NCBI GenBank assembly: GCA_028709235.1
Contig: JAQVXL010000001.1
Span: forward strand, 46,678-110,677
Reading direction: 5' to 3'
Length of the DNA stretch: 64,000 nucleotides
From: Desulfotomaculaceae bacterium
GTDB taxonomy: Bacteria > Bacillota > Desulfotomaculia > Desulfotomaculales > Pelotomaculaceae
Of the stretch, positions 47,692-56,650 are shown piece after piece. Made by a program: the position numbers and the translations under genes. The notes under the pieces were generated by a model, which saw nothing but the letters and a program-made list of their open reading frames with translations, did no database searches and was not told where the DNA came from. Every line of letters starts with the position of its first letter. Positions within the stretch are counted from its first letter, which is position 1.

Positions 47692-48468
47692 TTAAGCGCT
47701 GCCACCAAGCAAATCTTTTAGCTTTTTTAAGGCCTGCCTTTCCAGGCGGGAGACCTGAACCTGTGACAAGCCCAGCCTGCCAGCGATCTCTGATTGGGTT
47801 TTGTCCTCAAAAAACCGCCAGGATATTATATTTCTGTCCCTTTCCGGCAGGTTGTTTAAGAGTTCTTTGACAGAAAGGCTTTCCAGCCACGGTACATCTC
47901 CATTTTCTTCACCTTTTAGCTGATCAAGCAAATAGATTGGATCTCCGTCCTCCTGGTGAAGCGTTTCATATATGGATGTTGGAGACTGGGTGGCCTCCAT
48001 AGCGTTTACAACTTCTTCCCTGGACAGACCCAGTTCAGACGCCACTTCACTGATCGAAGGATCCCGGCCCAGACGCGCTGTCAGCAACTCCCTTATCTGA
48101 TGTATCTTATAGGCGGTTTCCTTAACAGACCGGCTTACTTTAACCGGGCTGTCATCTCTCAGAAACCTTCTGATCTCACCTACGATCATCGGGACAGCGT
48201 AGGTTGAAAACTTGACCTCATAACTGAGATCAAACTTATCGATAGCTTTCATCAAGCCAATACAACCAATTTGGAATAAATCTTCCAGCTCGTGGCCTCT
48301 GTTCTGAAAACGCCGCACGATATTAAACACCAGCTTCAAGTTGCAGTTAACCAGTTTGTCCCGGGCAAAACTGTCACCAGCTTTTGACCTGATCAGCAAT
48401 TCGCGTATCTCGTTATCCTGTAAAAGTGGAAAGCGGGGCAGGTTCATATCGACTAACCTGCTGCTCAT
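47692..48468 (-). CDS. sigF: RNA polymerase sigma-F factor
   Basis: Sigma-F directs the first forespore programme. The 258 residues have region 2 (DKLVNCNLKLVFNIVRRFQN, FQIGCIGLMKAIDKF), region 3 (GLSREEVVNAMEA) and region 4 with the helix-turn-helix TQSEIAGRLGLSQVQVSRLE. Position after spoIIAA-spoIIAB identifies it as sigma-F rather than sigma-G. An 84-base gap separates it from spoIIAB. Confidence 0.97.
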   Translation of the reverse strand: MSSRLVDMNLPRFPLLQDNEIRELLIRSKAGDSFARDKLVNCNLKLVFNIVRRFQNRGHELEDLFQIGCIGLMKAIDKFDLSYEVKFSTYAVPMIVGEIRRFLRDDSPVKVSRSVKETAYKIHQIRELLTARLGRDPSISEVASELGLSREEVVNAMEATQSPTSIYETLHQEDGDPIYLLDQLKGEENGDVPWLESLSVKELLNNLPERDRNIISWRFFEDKTQSEIAGRLGLSQVQVSRLERQALKKLKDLLGGSA

Positions 48469-48552
48469 ATATCCAACCCCTGTCTATAATCCAATAAGTT
48501 GCTAAAATTTCTAAATGGATCCGGCAAATTATAGCGTTTCACCATCTGTGAT

Positions 48553-49002
48553 CTATGTTGCCTTACTGGCCCGGGCCATACTGTTGCCTGTGCTCTTGCT
48601 CATAATAACCGTGGTGCCGCAGCCCATTGTTGACTCGACCCGAAAATTTTCCATAAAAGACTGCATAAAGACAAAACCAAGGCCCAGACGTTCCGCATCT
48701 GTGGAAAATGCTGGCTGGAGGGCCCTTTCTATGTCCTCAATACCTTTGCCGTCGTCTTCTACTCTTATTTCCAGGGTGTCCAGTGTCAGCGCGGCATACA
48801 CTCTGACAAAACGGTCAGGCACATGTTCGTAACCGTGAATAATGGCATTGCCCACAGCCTCTGACACGGCCACCTTTATTTCCTCCAGGTCGGCCAGCGT
48901 GAAATCAAGCTGGGAGGCAAAAGCAGCTACCGTCACCCTGGCAAAGGCCACATTGGCCGGTATGCTTAGAAACTCAAGCCTCATCTGGTTTATCAACTGC
49001 AT
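48553..49002 (-). CDS. spoIIAB: Anti-sigma-F factor / serine kinase SpoIIAB
   Basis: SpoIIAB binds and silences sigma-F and phosphorylates SpoIIAA. GHKL kinase boxes are visible: AVSEAVGNAIIHGYEH (N box), VEDDGKGIEDIE (G1) and RLGLGFVFMQSFME (G2). The ATG at 49002 after GGGGGGATGAC gives 149 residues; the longer open frame to 49059 would overlap spoIIAA. It starts 13 bases after spoIIAA. Confidence 0.97.
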   Translation of the reverse strand: MQLINQMRLEFLSIPANVAFARVTVAAFASQLDFTLADLEEIKVAVSEAVGNAIIHGYEHVPDRFVRVYAALTLDTLEIRVEDDGKGIEDIERALQPAFSTDAERLGLGFVFMQSFMENFRVESTMGCGTTVIMSKSTGNSMARASKAT

Positions 49003-49015
49003 TATGTCATCCCCC

Positions 49016-49354
49016 CTACCCAATCTTCTCCAGCGCTTCGCTCTCATTTGGATATTCATTCATAATCCGTAAAAGTCCTGACAGATCGAGGACCTTTCGT
49101 ACCTGGGGCTGCGGTGACACAATAAATACTTTTCCACCATTTTTAGATATCCGGTTATAGCGCCCCAGGAGCACACCCAACCCTGAGCTGTCTACAAAAG
49201 ACACCTTTGTCAGGTTGATAACCAGGTTCTTGGCCTTTCCCTTCTCAATGGTCTCATCCAGAGTCTTCCTGAAGCGGTCGGCAACTCCCAGATCAATTTC
49301 CCCGTTAGGCCTTACAAACAGGGTATCATTTTTCATTTCAATATCCAGAAGCAC
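49016..49354 (-). CDS. spoIIAA: Anti-anti-sigma factor SpoIIAA
   Basis: SpoIIAA is a STAS-domain protein that, when unphosphorylated, displaces SpoIIAB from sigma-F. The phosphorylation site is in SFVDSSGLGVLLGRY (serine 56 or 57). The GTG at 49354 lies four bases after AGGAGGAG and gives 112 residues; the frame is open a little further. It is the first gene of the spoIIA operon and has a terminator from dacF upstream. Confidence 0.96.
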   Translation of the reverse strand: MLLDIEMKNDTLFVRPNGEIDLGVADRFRKTLDETIEKGKAKNLVINLTKVSFVDSSGLGVLLGRYNRISKNGGKVFIVSPQPQVRKVLDLSGLLRIMNEYPNESEALEKIG

Positions 49355-49393
49355 AAGTCTCCTCCTTTTCCTCTTATCAATCAACTGTAATGC

Positions 49394-49421
49394 ATTTTAC
49401 CCATTTGCTAAATCTTACCAA
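49394..49421 (-). promoter_or_regulatory. Candidate promoter of the spoIIA operon
   Basis: TTGGTA (49421-49416), 16 bases, TAAAAT (49399-49394) on the minus strand resembles a sigma-A promoter. In Bacillus this operon uses sigma-H, but I find no good sigma-H match (AGGA...GAAT), so assignment is tentative. Confidence 0.35.
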
Positions 49422-49445
49422 AAATTATTTTAAAAGGCAAGCAGT

Positions 49446-49474
49446 ATAAAAACGGGCCTGTTCACCAGGCCCGT
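49446..49474 (-). terminator. dacF terminator
   Basis: ACGGGCCTG (49452-49460) pairs with CAGGCCCGT (49466-49474) around a five-base loop, followed on the minus strand by TTTTTAT. It separates dacF from the spoIIA operon. Confidence 0.8.
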
Positions 49475-49499
49475 TCATTAAAATTGGACATTTTAAGTC

Positions 49500-50684
49500 T
49501 TAATATACGCTGTCTAAAATCTTCCTTATCTGCTGACCCAGCGATGCCTTTGGAATATCAGCCCCGGCCACCAGTTTTACCCGCAATACCTCCTGCCCGT
49601 TTTTGGTGACAACATATGCTCCCACTTCCTGTCCTTTTTGCACCGGCGCGTTGACGCTGCCGGGCAGTTCCATGATTGTTTCAAATCCTTTTTCTTCACC
49701 TTTTGGCACAATCACGCTGACCTTATCCAGAGTTAATACTTCAACCTGGTCGGATAGTCCTTTGCTCACCTTGAGCTCCCCGACTACCGCTTCCTGTTCA
49801 GCAAATTTAACAGACTTATACCTGGCAAAACCATAGTCAAATATTTTCATAGATTCACTAAAGTGACTTCTAACTTGTTCAGTACCAAGGACCACGCAGA
49901 TGAGCCTGAGGTCATTTCTTTCCGCTGATGAGGCCAGGCAGTATTTGGCCGCTTCCGTCCAGCCGGTCTTACCGGCGTCAGCCCCTTCATACCACCAGAG
50001 AAGTTTGTTTGTATTCCAGAGCTTAAAGGCGCCGCCCCGCAGGTCAGATTCCCTCATAGCGGTGATCTTTTTGAAAAGCGGGTTTTTCAGTCCCTCTTTT
50101 AAAATTTGCGCCAGGTCATAGGCGCTGGTGTAATGATTATCCGCGGTAAGCCCATGACAGTTTATAAAGTTTGTATTTTCCAACCCAAGGGACTTGGCCC
50201 TTTCATTCATGTCTTCCACAAAAGCCTCTTCACTGCCGGATATATGCTCGGCCACAGCCACGCAGGCGTCATTGGCAGACTGCAGTCCAATGGCTGTAAG
50301 TAAGTCCCAAAGGCTCATCTCTTCTCCGGGTTCAAGATAAATCTGTGAACCGCCCATTTCCCAGGCGTTTTCACTGGTAACTACGTTATCAGTAAGCTTA
50401 AAATCCCCATTTTCAACGGCATCGGTAGCCAGTAAAAGAGTCATCAGCTTGGTTACGCTGGCCATTGGCAGCCTCTTGTCCTTTTCTTTCTCGTAAACGA
50501 CTTTGCCTGTCACCGGTTCTAATAGCACTGCCGCTTCAGCGGTAGTTTCCAAACCAGCCGGCACGGTCCCCTTGGCGGCGGGGTTTTCCTCTGCCGCTTC
50601 CGGCGCAGCCCATGCCGCCTGACCTATGGTCATACAGAAAACCAGCGCTACAGCCAATAAAATTACCAACCGTTTTTTACTCAA
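49500..50684 (-). CDS. dacF: D-alanyl-D-alanine carboxypeptidase DacF
   Basis: A DD-carboxypeptidase that trims peptidoglycan stems, in spore formers acting on forespore cortex or germ wall. The 394 residues start with a signal peptide (cleavage near AAWA-APEA, about residue 27). The SxxK motif is SVTK (Ser76, Lys79), SxN is in SANDACVAV, and KTG is in AGKTGWTEAAKY. A C-terminal beta domain and an amphipathic anchoring helix follow. Start is TTG after GGAGGAGG. Adjacent to spoIIAA as in Bacillus. Confidence 0.96.
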   Translation of the reverse strand: MSKKRLVILLAVALVFCMTIGQAAWAAPEAAEENPAAKGTVPAGLETTAEAAVLLEPVTGKVVYEKEKDKRLPMASVTKLMTLLLATDAVENGDFKLTDNVVTSENAWEMGGSQIYLEPGEEMSLWDLLTAIGLQSANDACVAVAEHISGSEEAFVEDMNERAKSLGLENTNFINCHGLTADNHYTSAYDLAQILKEGLKNPLFKKITAMRESDLRGGAFKLWNTNKLLWWYEGADAGKTGWTEAAKYCLASSAERNDLRLICVVLGTEQVRSHFSESMKIFDYGFARYKSVKFAEQEAVVGELKVSKGLSDQVEVLTLDKVSVIVPKGEEKGFETIMELPGSVNAPVQKGQEVGAYVVTKNGQEVLRVKLVAGADIPKASLGQQIRKILDSVY

Positions 50685-50719
50685 TTAGTATACCTCCTCC
50701 TGTCTTCTTGGTCATTTTC

Positions 50720-50748
50720 TATTATGTTTACATAATTAAAGTAATACA
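50720..50748 (-). promoter_or_regulatory. Candidate forespore promoter of dacF
   Basis: TGTATT (50748-50743), 16 bases, CATAATA (50726-50720) on the minus strand. The -10 fits the sigma-G consensus CATnmTA; the -35 has mismatches. Bacillus dacF is forespore-expressed. Confidence 0.35.
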
Positions 50749-50760
50749 CATGGGTAATTT

Positions 50761-50796
50761 AAACAGAAAAGGAACCCCGCGGTTCCTTTTCTGTTT
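50761..50796 (-). terminator. pdp terminator, 16-bp perfect stem
   Basis: AAACAGAAAAGGAACC (50761-50776) and its perfect complement (50781-50796) flank the loop CCGC. A/T-rich stem bases provide a T-run on both strands. Confidence 0.75.
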
Positions 50797-50847
50797 CTCT
50801 ATCTACTCTCTACCCCCAAAAAACCTACACTTTAATGAGCCCGGTCT

Positions 50848-52161
50848 TTATAGCTTCTCCGGTACTGAGCCCAGTATAAGCCGTGCCGGCTCCGGTTTGT
50901 CTGCACTAATTTGATAGGCGCTCTGAACATGCTCTTTGACCTGGTCCAGTCGTTCTGTGCTATTGGCGTGTACCAGCGCCAGGGTTTCTCCTGCCTTTAC
51001 AGTATCACCGGCTTTTTTCTGCAAAACAATACCGACAGCTGGATCTATCTGTGATTCTTTATTCTCCCTGCCGGCGCCCAGCAGCATGGCTGAACGGCCG
51101 ATCATTGCCGCGTTAATGGCCCTGATATAGCCAGAAGAAGGTGCGGGAACAGCTGCCGTTAACTCAGCCGCCGGCAGCACACCGTCCTCCCGGGTTACCC
51201 GCGGGTCACCGCCCTGAGCGGAAATAAACTCGATAAATTTATTAAGAGCCTGGCCGCTTTTCAGCAGGTCAATCAGTATTTCCTTCCCGCCCTGCACGTT
51301 ATCTGCCTTTCCCGCCAGCAACAGCATTGTGGCGCCCAGTTCCAGGCAGATTTCCAGCAGGTCCTGAGGCCCCCGGCCTTTCAATGTATCTATGGCCTCT
51401 TTCACCTCCAGGGCATTGCCTGTGGCAAAACCCAGGGGTTGGTCCATATTTGTAATTAGGGCAACGGTCCGCCGCCCTACCCGGCTGCCGATATCCACCA
51501 TAGCCCGGGCCAGTTTTAAAGCGCTCTGTTGATCCCTCATAAACGCGCCGCTGCCCACTTTGACATCAAGAACAATAGCATCAGCGCCTGAAGCTATCTT
51601 TTTACTCATTACACTGCTGGCTATGAGAGGGATGCTGTCGACAGTAGCAGTGACGTCTCTGAGGGCGTAAAGCTTTTTGTCCGCCGGCGCCAGTCGGCCG
51701 GTCTGCGCTGCTACTGCCGCGCCGATCCGGCGAACCTGGTCGATAAACTGGGCAGTCCCAAGATCAACTTTAAAGCCCGGTATGGACTCCAGCTTATCCA
51801 CCGTACCGCCTGTATGGCCGAGGCCGCGTCCGGACATCTTGGCCACCGGCACTCCCGCCGCCGCCGCCAGTGGTACCAGTACCAGAGTAGTTTTATCTCC
51901 CACACCCCCGGTGCTGTGCTTGTCCACCTTGACACCGGGGATAGCGGACAGGTCTGCCCGCTCCCCCGAGTCGCAGATGGCCATAGTGAGATCAGTGGTC
52001 TCCCTCTCGTTCAGACCGCGAAAATATATGGCCATGAGGAGGGCGGACACCTGGTAATCCTGGATACTGCCGCTCATGTAACTGTTTATAAAATACTGAA
52101 TTTCTGCAGTGGTTAACTCCATGCCGTCTCTCTTTTTCAGGATTATATCGTACATGCGCAT
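50848..52161 (-). CDS. pdp: Pyrimidine-nucleoside (thymidine) phosphorylase
   Basis: The enzyme splits uridine, thymidine or deoxyuridine to base and (deoxy)ribose-1-phosphate. The 437 residues carry SGERADLSAIPGVKVDKHST, the phosphate site KHSTGGVGDKT, and SGRGLGHTGGTVDKLES. The C-terminal PYNP domain ends near residue 435. Together with deoB (77 bases upstream) it channels nucleoside sugars into the pentose phosphate pool. Confidence 0.96.
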   Translation of the reverse strand: MRMYDIILKKRDGMELTTAEIQYFINSYMSGSIQDYQVSALLMAIYFRGLNERETTDLTMAICDSGERADLSAIPGVKVDKHSTGGVGDKTTLVLVPLAAAAGVPVAKMSGRGLGHTGGTVDKLESIPGFKVDLGTAQFIDQVRRIGAAVAAQTGRLAPADKKLYALRDVTATVDSIPLIASSVMSKKIASGADAIVLDVKVGSGAFMRDQQSALKLARAMVDIGSRVGRRTVALITNMDQPLGFATGNALEVKEAIDTLKGRGPQDLLEICLELGATMLLLAGKADNVQGGKEILIDLLKSGQALNKFIEFISAQGGDPRVTREDGVLPAAELTAAVPAPSSGYIRAINAAMIGRSAMLLGAGRENKESQIDPAVGIVLQKKAGDTVKAGETLALVHANSTERLDQVKEHVQSAYQISADKPEPARLILGSVPEKL

Positions 52162-52238
52162 ATTGTCATCTTCCTTTTGAGCTTTTTAGATATTTTTTAG
52201 ATAACGGATCTCTTAAAGGCAGACAGCAGGGCCGCCGT

Positions 52239-53414
52239 CTATTGTCCCTTATATACCTGTTTCCAGAAGCTCTCCCCCACGTCAAACTGCAGGCCGAAAA
52301 TTTCCGCCACTGTAGCGGCTATATCAGCAAAGGACTCCCTGACACCAAGGTTCACCCCGCCCAAAACTTGCTTGCCGTATATCAGCAGAGGAACATATTC
52401 CCGGGAGTGATCGGTAGAGGAAGTAGTGGGATCACAGCCGTGGTCGGCGGTGATTATTAAAACATCGTCTTCCTTCAGCGCGTTAAGAAGCTGGGGAAAC
52501 CAGCGGTCAAACTCCTCGAGGGCGTCACCGTAACCGCGAGGGTTGTTGCGGTGACCGTACAGCATATCGAAGTCGACCAGGTTGGTAAAGACCAGCCCGC
52601 TGATGTCGGATTTTATCAATTGCAAAGATTTATCCATGCCCTCGTTGTTGCCCCTGGTTAATACAGCGTTGGTTACGCCATTACCGGCGAAAATATCTTT
52701 TACTTTACCCACTGCGGTAACCGGCACACTGTTATCCACCAGCAGATCCAGCAGGGTAGGACCCGGCGGTTTAAGGGAAAAGTCATGCCTGTTAACTGTG
52801 CGGCGAAAGTTCCCCGGCTCTCCTACAAACGGCCTGGCAATTACCCGGCCTACCGCATGCTCGCCGGTCAGAATTTCCCTGGCTATCCGGCAGATCCTGT
52901 ACAGTTCTTCCAGTGGGATAATCTCCTCGTGAGCGGCCACCTGAAAAACACTATCGGCGGATGTGTATACGATGGGAAAACCTGTCGCCATGTGCTCCGC
53001 GCCAAGCTCTTCAATTATGGCGGTGCCGGAGGCCGCCTTGTTGCCAAGCACCCTGCGGCCTATTTTTTCCTCATAGAATTTTATCAAGCCGGCAGGGAAA
53101 CCAGCGGGATACACCCGGAAAGGCTGTTTCATGATAATTCCGGCCATTTCCCAGTGGCCGGTGGTGGTATCCTTGCCAGCGGACTTTTCAGCCATGCGCC
53201 CGTATGAAGCTGCCGGATTTTCCGCCGGCGGCACACCTTCTATGTTGATTATATTCCCGAGGCCGAGCCGGCCGAGGTTGGGCATATTAAGCCCGCCCAC
53301 GGCGCGTGATATATTGCCCAGGGTGTTGCTGCCGCTGTCTCCGTAGTCTCCCGCGTCCGGCATTTCACCCACACCGACACTGTCGAGCACAAACAATGCC
53401 ACCCTATTTATCAT
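52239..53414 (-). CDS. deoB: Phosphopentomutase
   Basis: DeoB interconverts (deoxy)ribose-1- and 5-phosphate. It is an alkaline-phosphatase-superfamily enzyme; metal ligands are visible in [29 protein letters not shown] and TADHGCDPT-type [19 protein letters not shown]. The ATG at 53414 after GGAGG gives 391 residues; an upstream in-frame start at 53474 lacks a good site. xerD-deoB-pdp-dacF-spoIIA is a conserved Firmicute order. Confidence 0.96.
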   Translation of the reverse strand: MINRVALFVLDSVGVGEMPDAGDYGDSGSNTLGNISRAVGGLNMPNLGRLGLGNIINIEGVPPAENPAASYGRMAEKSAGKDTTTGHWEMAGIIMKQPFRVYPAGFPAGLIKFYEEKIGRRVLGNKAASGTAIIEELGAEHMATGFPIVYTSADSVFQVAAHEEIIPLEELYRICRIAREILTGEHAVGRVIARPFVGEPGNFRRTVNRHDFSLKPPGPTLLDLLVDNSVPVTAVGKVKDIFAGNGVTNAVLTRGNNEGMDKSLQLIKSDISGLVFTNLVDFDMLYGHRNNPRGYGDALEEFDRWFPQLLNALKEDDVLIITADHGCDPTTSSTDHSREYVPLLIYGKQVLGGVNLGVRESFADIAATVAEIFGLQFDVGESFWKQVYKGQ

Positions 53415-53586
53415 AACAGCTACCTCCAGTATCACGTCATTCACCGTTTTAATCCACCACAGTTTTGCAGACAAAGTCTACATGGTATTGAATCCTCAGT
53501 CAACCCATATGAGTCACTCTTCCAAGTATTTTATCTTTCTATAGCACGACATTTTAAACTTAAACGTCTCACGGCTCATGTCCCAA

Positions 53587-54471
53587 TCAGGCTCTGGGGT
53601 GGGTCCGGTCATATATCTCTTTCAGCTTATTCCTGGTGAGGTGAGTGTAAATCTGGGTTGTGCTGATATCGGCATGACCCAGCATTGCCTGCACCGATCG
53701 TATATCAGCGCCGTTTTCCAGCAGGTGTGTGGCAAAAGAATGCCTGATGATGTGCGGGGTTACTTCTTTTTTTAATCCCGCCTGGCGGGCGTGCTTTTTA
53801 ATGATTTTCCATAAGCCCTGCCTGGTCAGCCTTCTGCCGTGCTGGTTTACAAAAAACGACGGGGTATTCTCTCTGATTAGTTTGTGCCTGCCCCTGGCCA
53901 GGTATTCCCGCAAGCAGCGGGCGGCTATATCACCGAATGGTATAATCCGTTCCTTTTCGCCTTTACCGAAACAGCGGATAAAACCATTGTCGATATGGAC
54001 CTGGTCCAGGTTTAGAGAAACCAGTTCGGAAACCCTGATCCCGGTAGCATACAGGAGCTCAAACATAGCCTTATCCCTCAGCCCCGTCGGCTCTCCGGTC
54101 TCAGGCTGTCTAAGCAACTGCTCCACTTCCTCATAGGTAAGCACCCTGGGCAGCTTCTGGGGCTGTTTGGGTGATTCCAGATCTGCGGTCGGATCCTGAA
54201 CCATCATTCCCTCTCTGACCAGGAATTTATAAAATGACCGCAGGGACGCCAGGTGGCGGGATACTGTTGCGGGAGAGCGCCCGTTTAATTGCAGCGTATA
54301 AATATAAGCCATGACCGTGTTTCTATCTGCTTGCTCGAGAAATTTAACTTTTCGCTTCTGTAAAAATGCCAGATAAGCGGTCAGATCCGACCGGTAGGAT
54401 GCCAGGGTATTCTCAGTCAAACCGCGCTCAACGGTAAGATGATATAAAAATTCGTCCAAAAATTTTTTCAT
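53587..54471 (-). CDS. xerD: Tyrosine recombinase XerD
   Basis: XerD is the partner of XerC in chromosome dimer resolution. The 294 residues start FLDEFLYHLTVERGLTENTL. The catalytic Arg lies in YATGIRVSELVSL, followed by HIIRHSFATHLLENGADIRS and LGHADISTTQIYTHLTRNKL with the nucleophilic Tyr. It resembles RipX and sits upstream of deoB, the standard place. The ribosome-binding site is weak. Confidence 0.95.
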   Translation of the reverse strand: MKKFLDEFLYHLTVERGLTENTLASYRSDLTAYLAFLQKRKVKFLEQADRNTVMAYIYTLQLNGRSPATVSRHLASLRSFYKFLVREGMMVQDPTADLESPKQPQKLPRVLTYEEVEQLLRQPETGEPTGLRDKAMFELLYATGIRVSELVSLNLDQVHIDNGFIRCFGKGEKERIIPFGDIAARCLREYLARGRHKLIRENTPSFFVNQHGRRLTRQGLWKIIKKHARQAGLKKEVTPHIIRHSFATHLLENGADIRSVQAMLGHADISTTQIYTHLTRNKLKEIYDRTHPRA

Positions 54472-54490
54472 TATTTTTGCCTCTTAATAA

Positions 54491-54516
54491 AAGTAGAGTC
54501 TTTAAAGACTCTACTT
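54491..54516 (-). terminator. 26-bp perfect palindrome, terminator
   Basis: AAGTAGAGTC with TTTAAA at the centre and GACTCTACTT forms a perfect palindrome. On the minus strand it continues into TTATT, so it can terminate the FN3-protein gene before xerD. Confidence 0.65.
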
Positions 54517-54595
54517 CCACATGGACCAAAATATCCCTTTATACCTTCATGGCGTCATTGCCCTTTTTAAATATTAGCCATGTAATTACTTTTAA

Positions 54596-55810
54596 TTATC
54601 GCTTTGGGTTTTTACTTCTGACGCTCTTATAACCACCTAGCCAGCGCCAGTAGTTAGAGCGGTATATATCGTAGGGAGTTCTTTGGGGTGGCTTATCCTG
54701 TTTCGATTTCTTGCAGCTGTTGTCAACCTCTGCAGGTTTAACTTCCACTGGCTTTTCTTGAGAGGCTGCTGCAGTAAAGGTTGTTACACTTCCTTCACTC
54801 CACCCCGCCAGATTATACGCCATTGCTTTGTATTCATAGATGGTACCAAGGTAAAGACCGGTAATGGTGAAGCTGAATGATTCAGATTCGAACGAACCAG
54901 TCTCGATACCGACATCGGACCAGCTTTCGTTGCCCTGTGCCCTGATGCGAAATTTTCTTTGATCGCAATACTCTCCGCCGGTATTGTTTATGCTCCCGTG
55001 CAAAATAGCAGATTCCATGCCGATATTAGTTGCTGCGTCTGTTTGAACAGTTGGCAGAACTACCACCGGAATAAGGTCAAAATTCTCGTCTAGAGACACA
55101 GTTAAACCCTTTTCTTCTTGTGGAATTATACATTCATCTATAGCATCTACAATATCTGAGACCACGTCGTTACTTTCCTCTGTTTCATCTTCTGTTACGG
55201 AGTTATCAGTGGTTTCTTCTGTCAACATACCGGATGTTTGAGCATCTGTTAATGTACATTTATCTGTAATCCCTTCAATTTGTGAGTCCATATCCTGGCT
55301 TTGCTCTATTTCATCCGCTGCTGCTTCTTCTGTCGACAAGCCGGTTAGTTGATCGTCTGCAAGTATATATTCATCTGAAACCTCTTTAATATCTGATACC
55401 GTACTCTGGCTGGAATCATCACCGTGTTCTTGTGCTGCATGTATACTTGGTTCAGCAATTACTTCCTGTTCCGGCATCCATTCTCCATCTGGATATTCCC
55501 TTAAAACATCCGGGCTATCAACTCCTTCAGGCAGTATGTATGCCTTGCCGGCTCTTACTTTAAATCCAAGCAGGTCATTATAATCCGGCAACTTTTGTAT
55601 ACAGATAAAATACTCGCCTTGCTTGCCGGTGATTGTGGCGCCCAGCAATCTTTCAGATCCGCCGGTAAAACAGGCGAATACAACAACTACCGCTCCCTCC
55701 ACAGCTGCGGCATCATTGCCCTTAACCATTCCATAGAAATTCAATAACCCATCTAATTTCTGACCCGTAAAATAACACCCGGGGTCAGGCCTTATCAAAC
55801 CGTCCTTCAT
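54596..55810 (-). CDS. Uncharacterised protein: beta-sandwich domain, acidic repeats, FN3-like domain
   Basis: A 404-residue protein not recognised as a named family. Residues 20-95 form a small beta domain (LLNFYGMVKGN, VEGAVVVVFA, GKQGEYFICIQ) similar to the 104-residue product of the next upstream gene. Residues 138-236 are an acidic linker with three degenerate repeats. Residues 252-348 look like a fibronectin type III domain, and the last 50 are basic with a SNYWRWLGGYKS end. No signal peptide or membrane helix. GGGGGGAGCAGGA precedes the ATG at 55810. A spore-coat or surface role is a guess from context. Confidence 0.7.
   Translation of the reverse strand: MKDGLIRPDPGCYFTGQKLDGLLNFYGMVKGNDAAAVEGAVVVVFACFTGGSERLLGATITGKQGEYFICIQKLPDYNDLLGFKVRAGKAYILPEGVDSPDVLREYPDGEWMPEQEVIAEPSIHAAQEHGDDSSQSTVSDIKEVSDEYILADDQLTGLSTEEAAADEIEQSQDMDSQIEGITDKCTLTDAQTSGMLTEETTDNSVTEDETEESNDVVSDIVDAIDECIIPQEEKGLTVSLDENFDLIPVVVLPTVQTDAATNIGMESAILHGSINNTGGEYCDQRKFRIRAQGNESWSDVGIETGSFESESFSFTITGLYLGTIYEYKAMAYNLAGWSEGSVTTFTAAASQEKPVEVKPAEVDNSCKKSKQDKPPQRTPYDIYRSNYWRWLGGYKSVRSKNPKR
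55103..55399 (-). repeat. Degenerate tandem repeat in the acidic linker of the FN3-like protein
   Basis: Three protein-level repeats of roughly 40, 40 and 19 residues (138-175, 177-216, 218-236) share the pattern SDI-x(3)-(S/T/I)DE/K-x-I/T-x(4-8)-LTEE. The third is truncated. Confidence 0.5.
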
Positions 55811-55889
55811 AATATCCTGCTCCCCCCAATTTGATTTACTGCAACCCCACCTTTTACAAAAAAAATTGTAACGTACATTAAACCTCAAT

Positions 55890-55918
55890 GCGGAGCCGCC
55901 ATTTCCAGGAGGCTCCGC
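55890..55918. repeat. Hairpin upstream of the FN3-like gene
   Basis: GCGGAGCC (55890-55897) and GGCTCCGC (55911-55918) are perfect 8-bp inverted arms with a 13-base loop. No clear T-run follows on either strand. It may be a weak terminator of the upstream gene or a leader hairpin. Confidence 0.45.
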
Positions 55919-56006
55919 TTCAGGTCGAATGAAATATGGACCCATTATTTAGATCGCGCTATCCTGAAAATACATACACAGCGATTCTCCCAAAAATGTG
56001 AATGCT

Positions 56007-56321
56007 CTAAGATGACAGTTCGCCGGCATTAGCTCTGATAATTATGGCAGTGGAATCTCCCGGTATTTTCTTTTTGTCAACATAAAGCAGGTAATGGCCA
56101 TCTTTACTGCTGAAGGTCTGGCACAACGGCTCTTCTTTGCCTTCTTTTAAACGGGCATAAACCATGACCAGCGCCCCCGGAACCGGTTGCTTCCCTTCGT
56201 TTTCCACTACAACACCCTGTAAAACCAGAGCATCTACTTTTGTCAACGTAATATCGCCCTCAAAAAGCTTCTGGTCTTCCGACGGGTTTACAAATTCGAT
56301 CGCACTCGACACCCAAGCCAT
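56007..56321 (-). CDS. Small carboxypeptidase-regulatory-like (beta-sandwich) protein
   Basis: A 104-residue protein with the beta-sandwich pattern LVLQGVVVENEGKQPVPGA, VMVYARLKEG and SSKDGHYLLYV, as in CarboxypepD_reg-like domains. It is similar to residues 20-95 of the FN3-like protein downstream, so the two probably arose by duplication. It has no secretion signal. AAAGGAGG precedes the ATG. Comparable domains occur in spore-surface and phage-like structural proteins; function unknown. Confidence 0.65.
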   Translation of the reverse strand: MAWVSSAIEFVNPSEDQKLFEGDITLTKVDALVLQGVVVENEGKQPVPGALVMVYARLKEGKEEPLCQTFSSKDGHYLLYVDKKKIPGDSTAIIIRANAGELSS

Positions 56322-56650
56322 GCTAAAAACCTCCTTTGAAATAAGAACTGCATATGAAAATATGACATATTTAGATACAGCTCTGTGTTTAAAATATTCC
56401 GAAGACAGTTATGGCGTTACGCGAAATACCAATTTTTTAAAAACAATTCAAATTATCTTTGGCACAGTGTAAATATATGGAATTAATTACAACTATATGC
56501 AGCAAATTGTAATCATATAATAATGTCAAAAATACTCCTATGATCATAATATGTTTAAGGCGAACTAGAATAAATTTAATAACAATTCCAGTTACTTCCT
56601 TTAACGTCAAGCTCGTTGCAAATCCTGTGTTTAGGGGGTATTAAATCATT
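56322..56650. other. AT-rich divergent intergenic region
   Basis: This 329-base gap between divergent genes is very AT-rich. It holds a near-perfect palindrome, AAATATGACATATTT, at 56358-56372, about 37 bases before the minus-strand gene. I find no convincing promoter match, RNA gene or reading frame. Confidence 0.4.
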
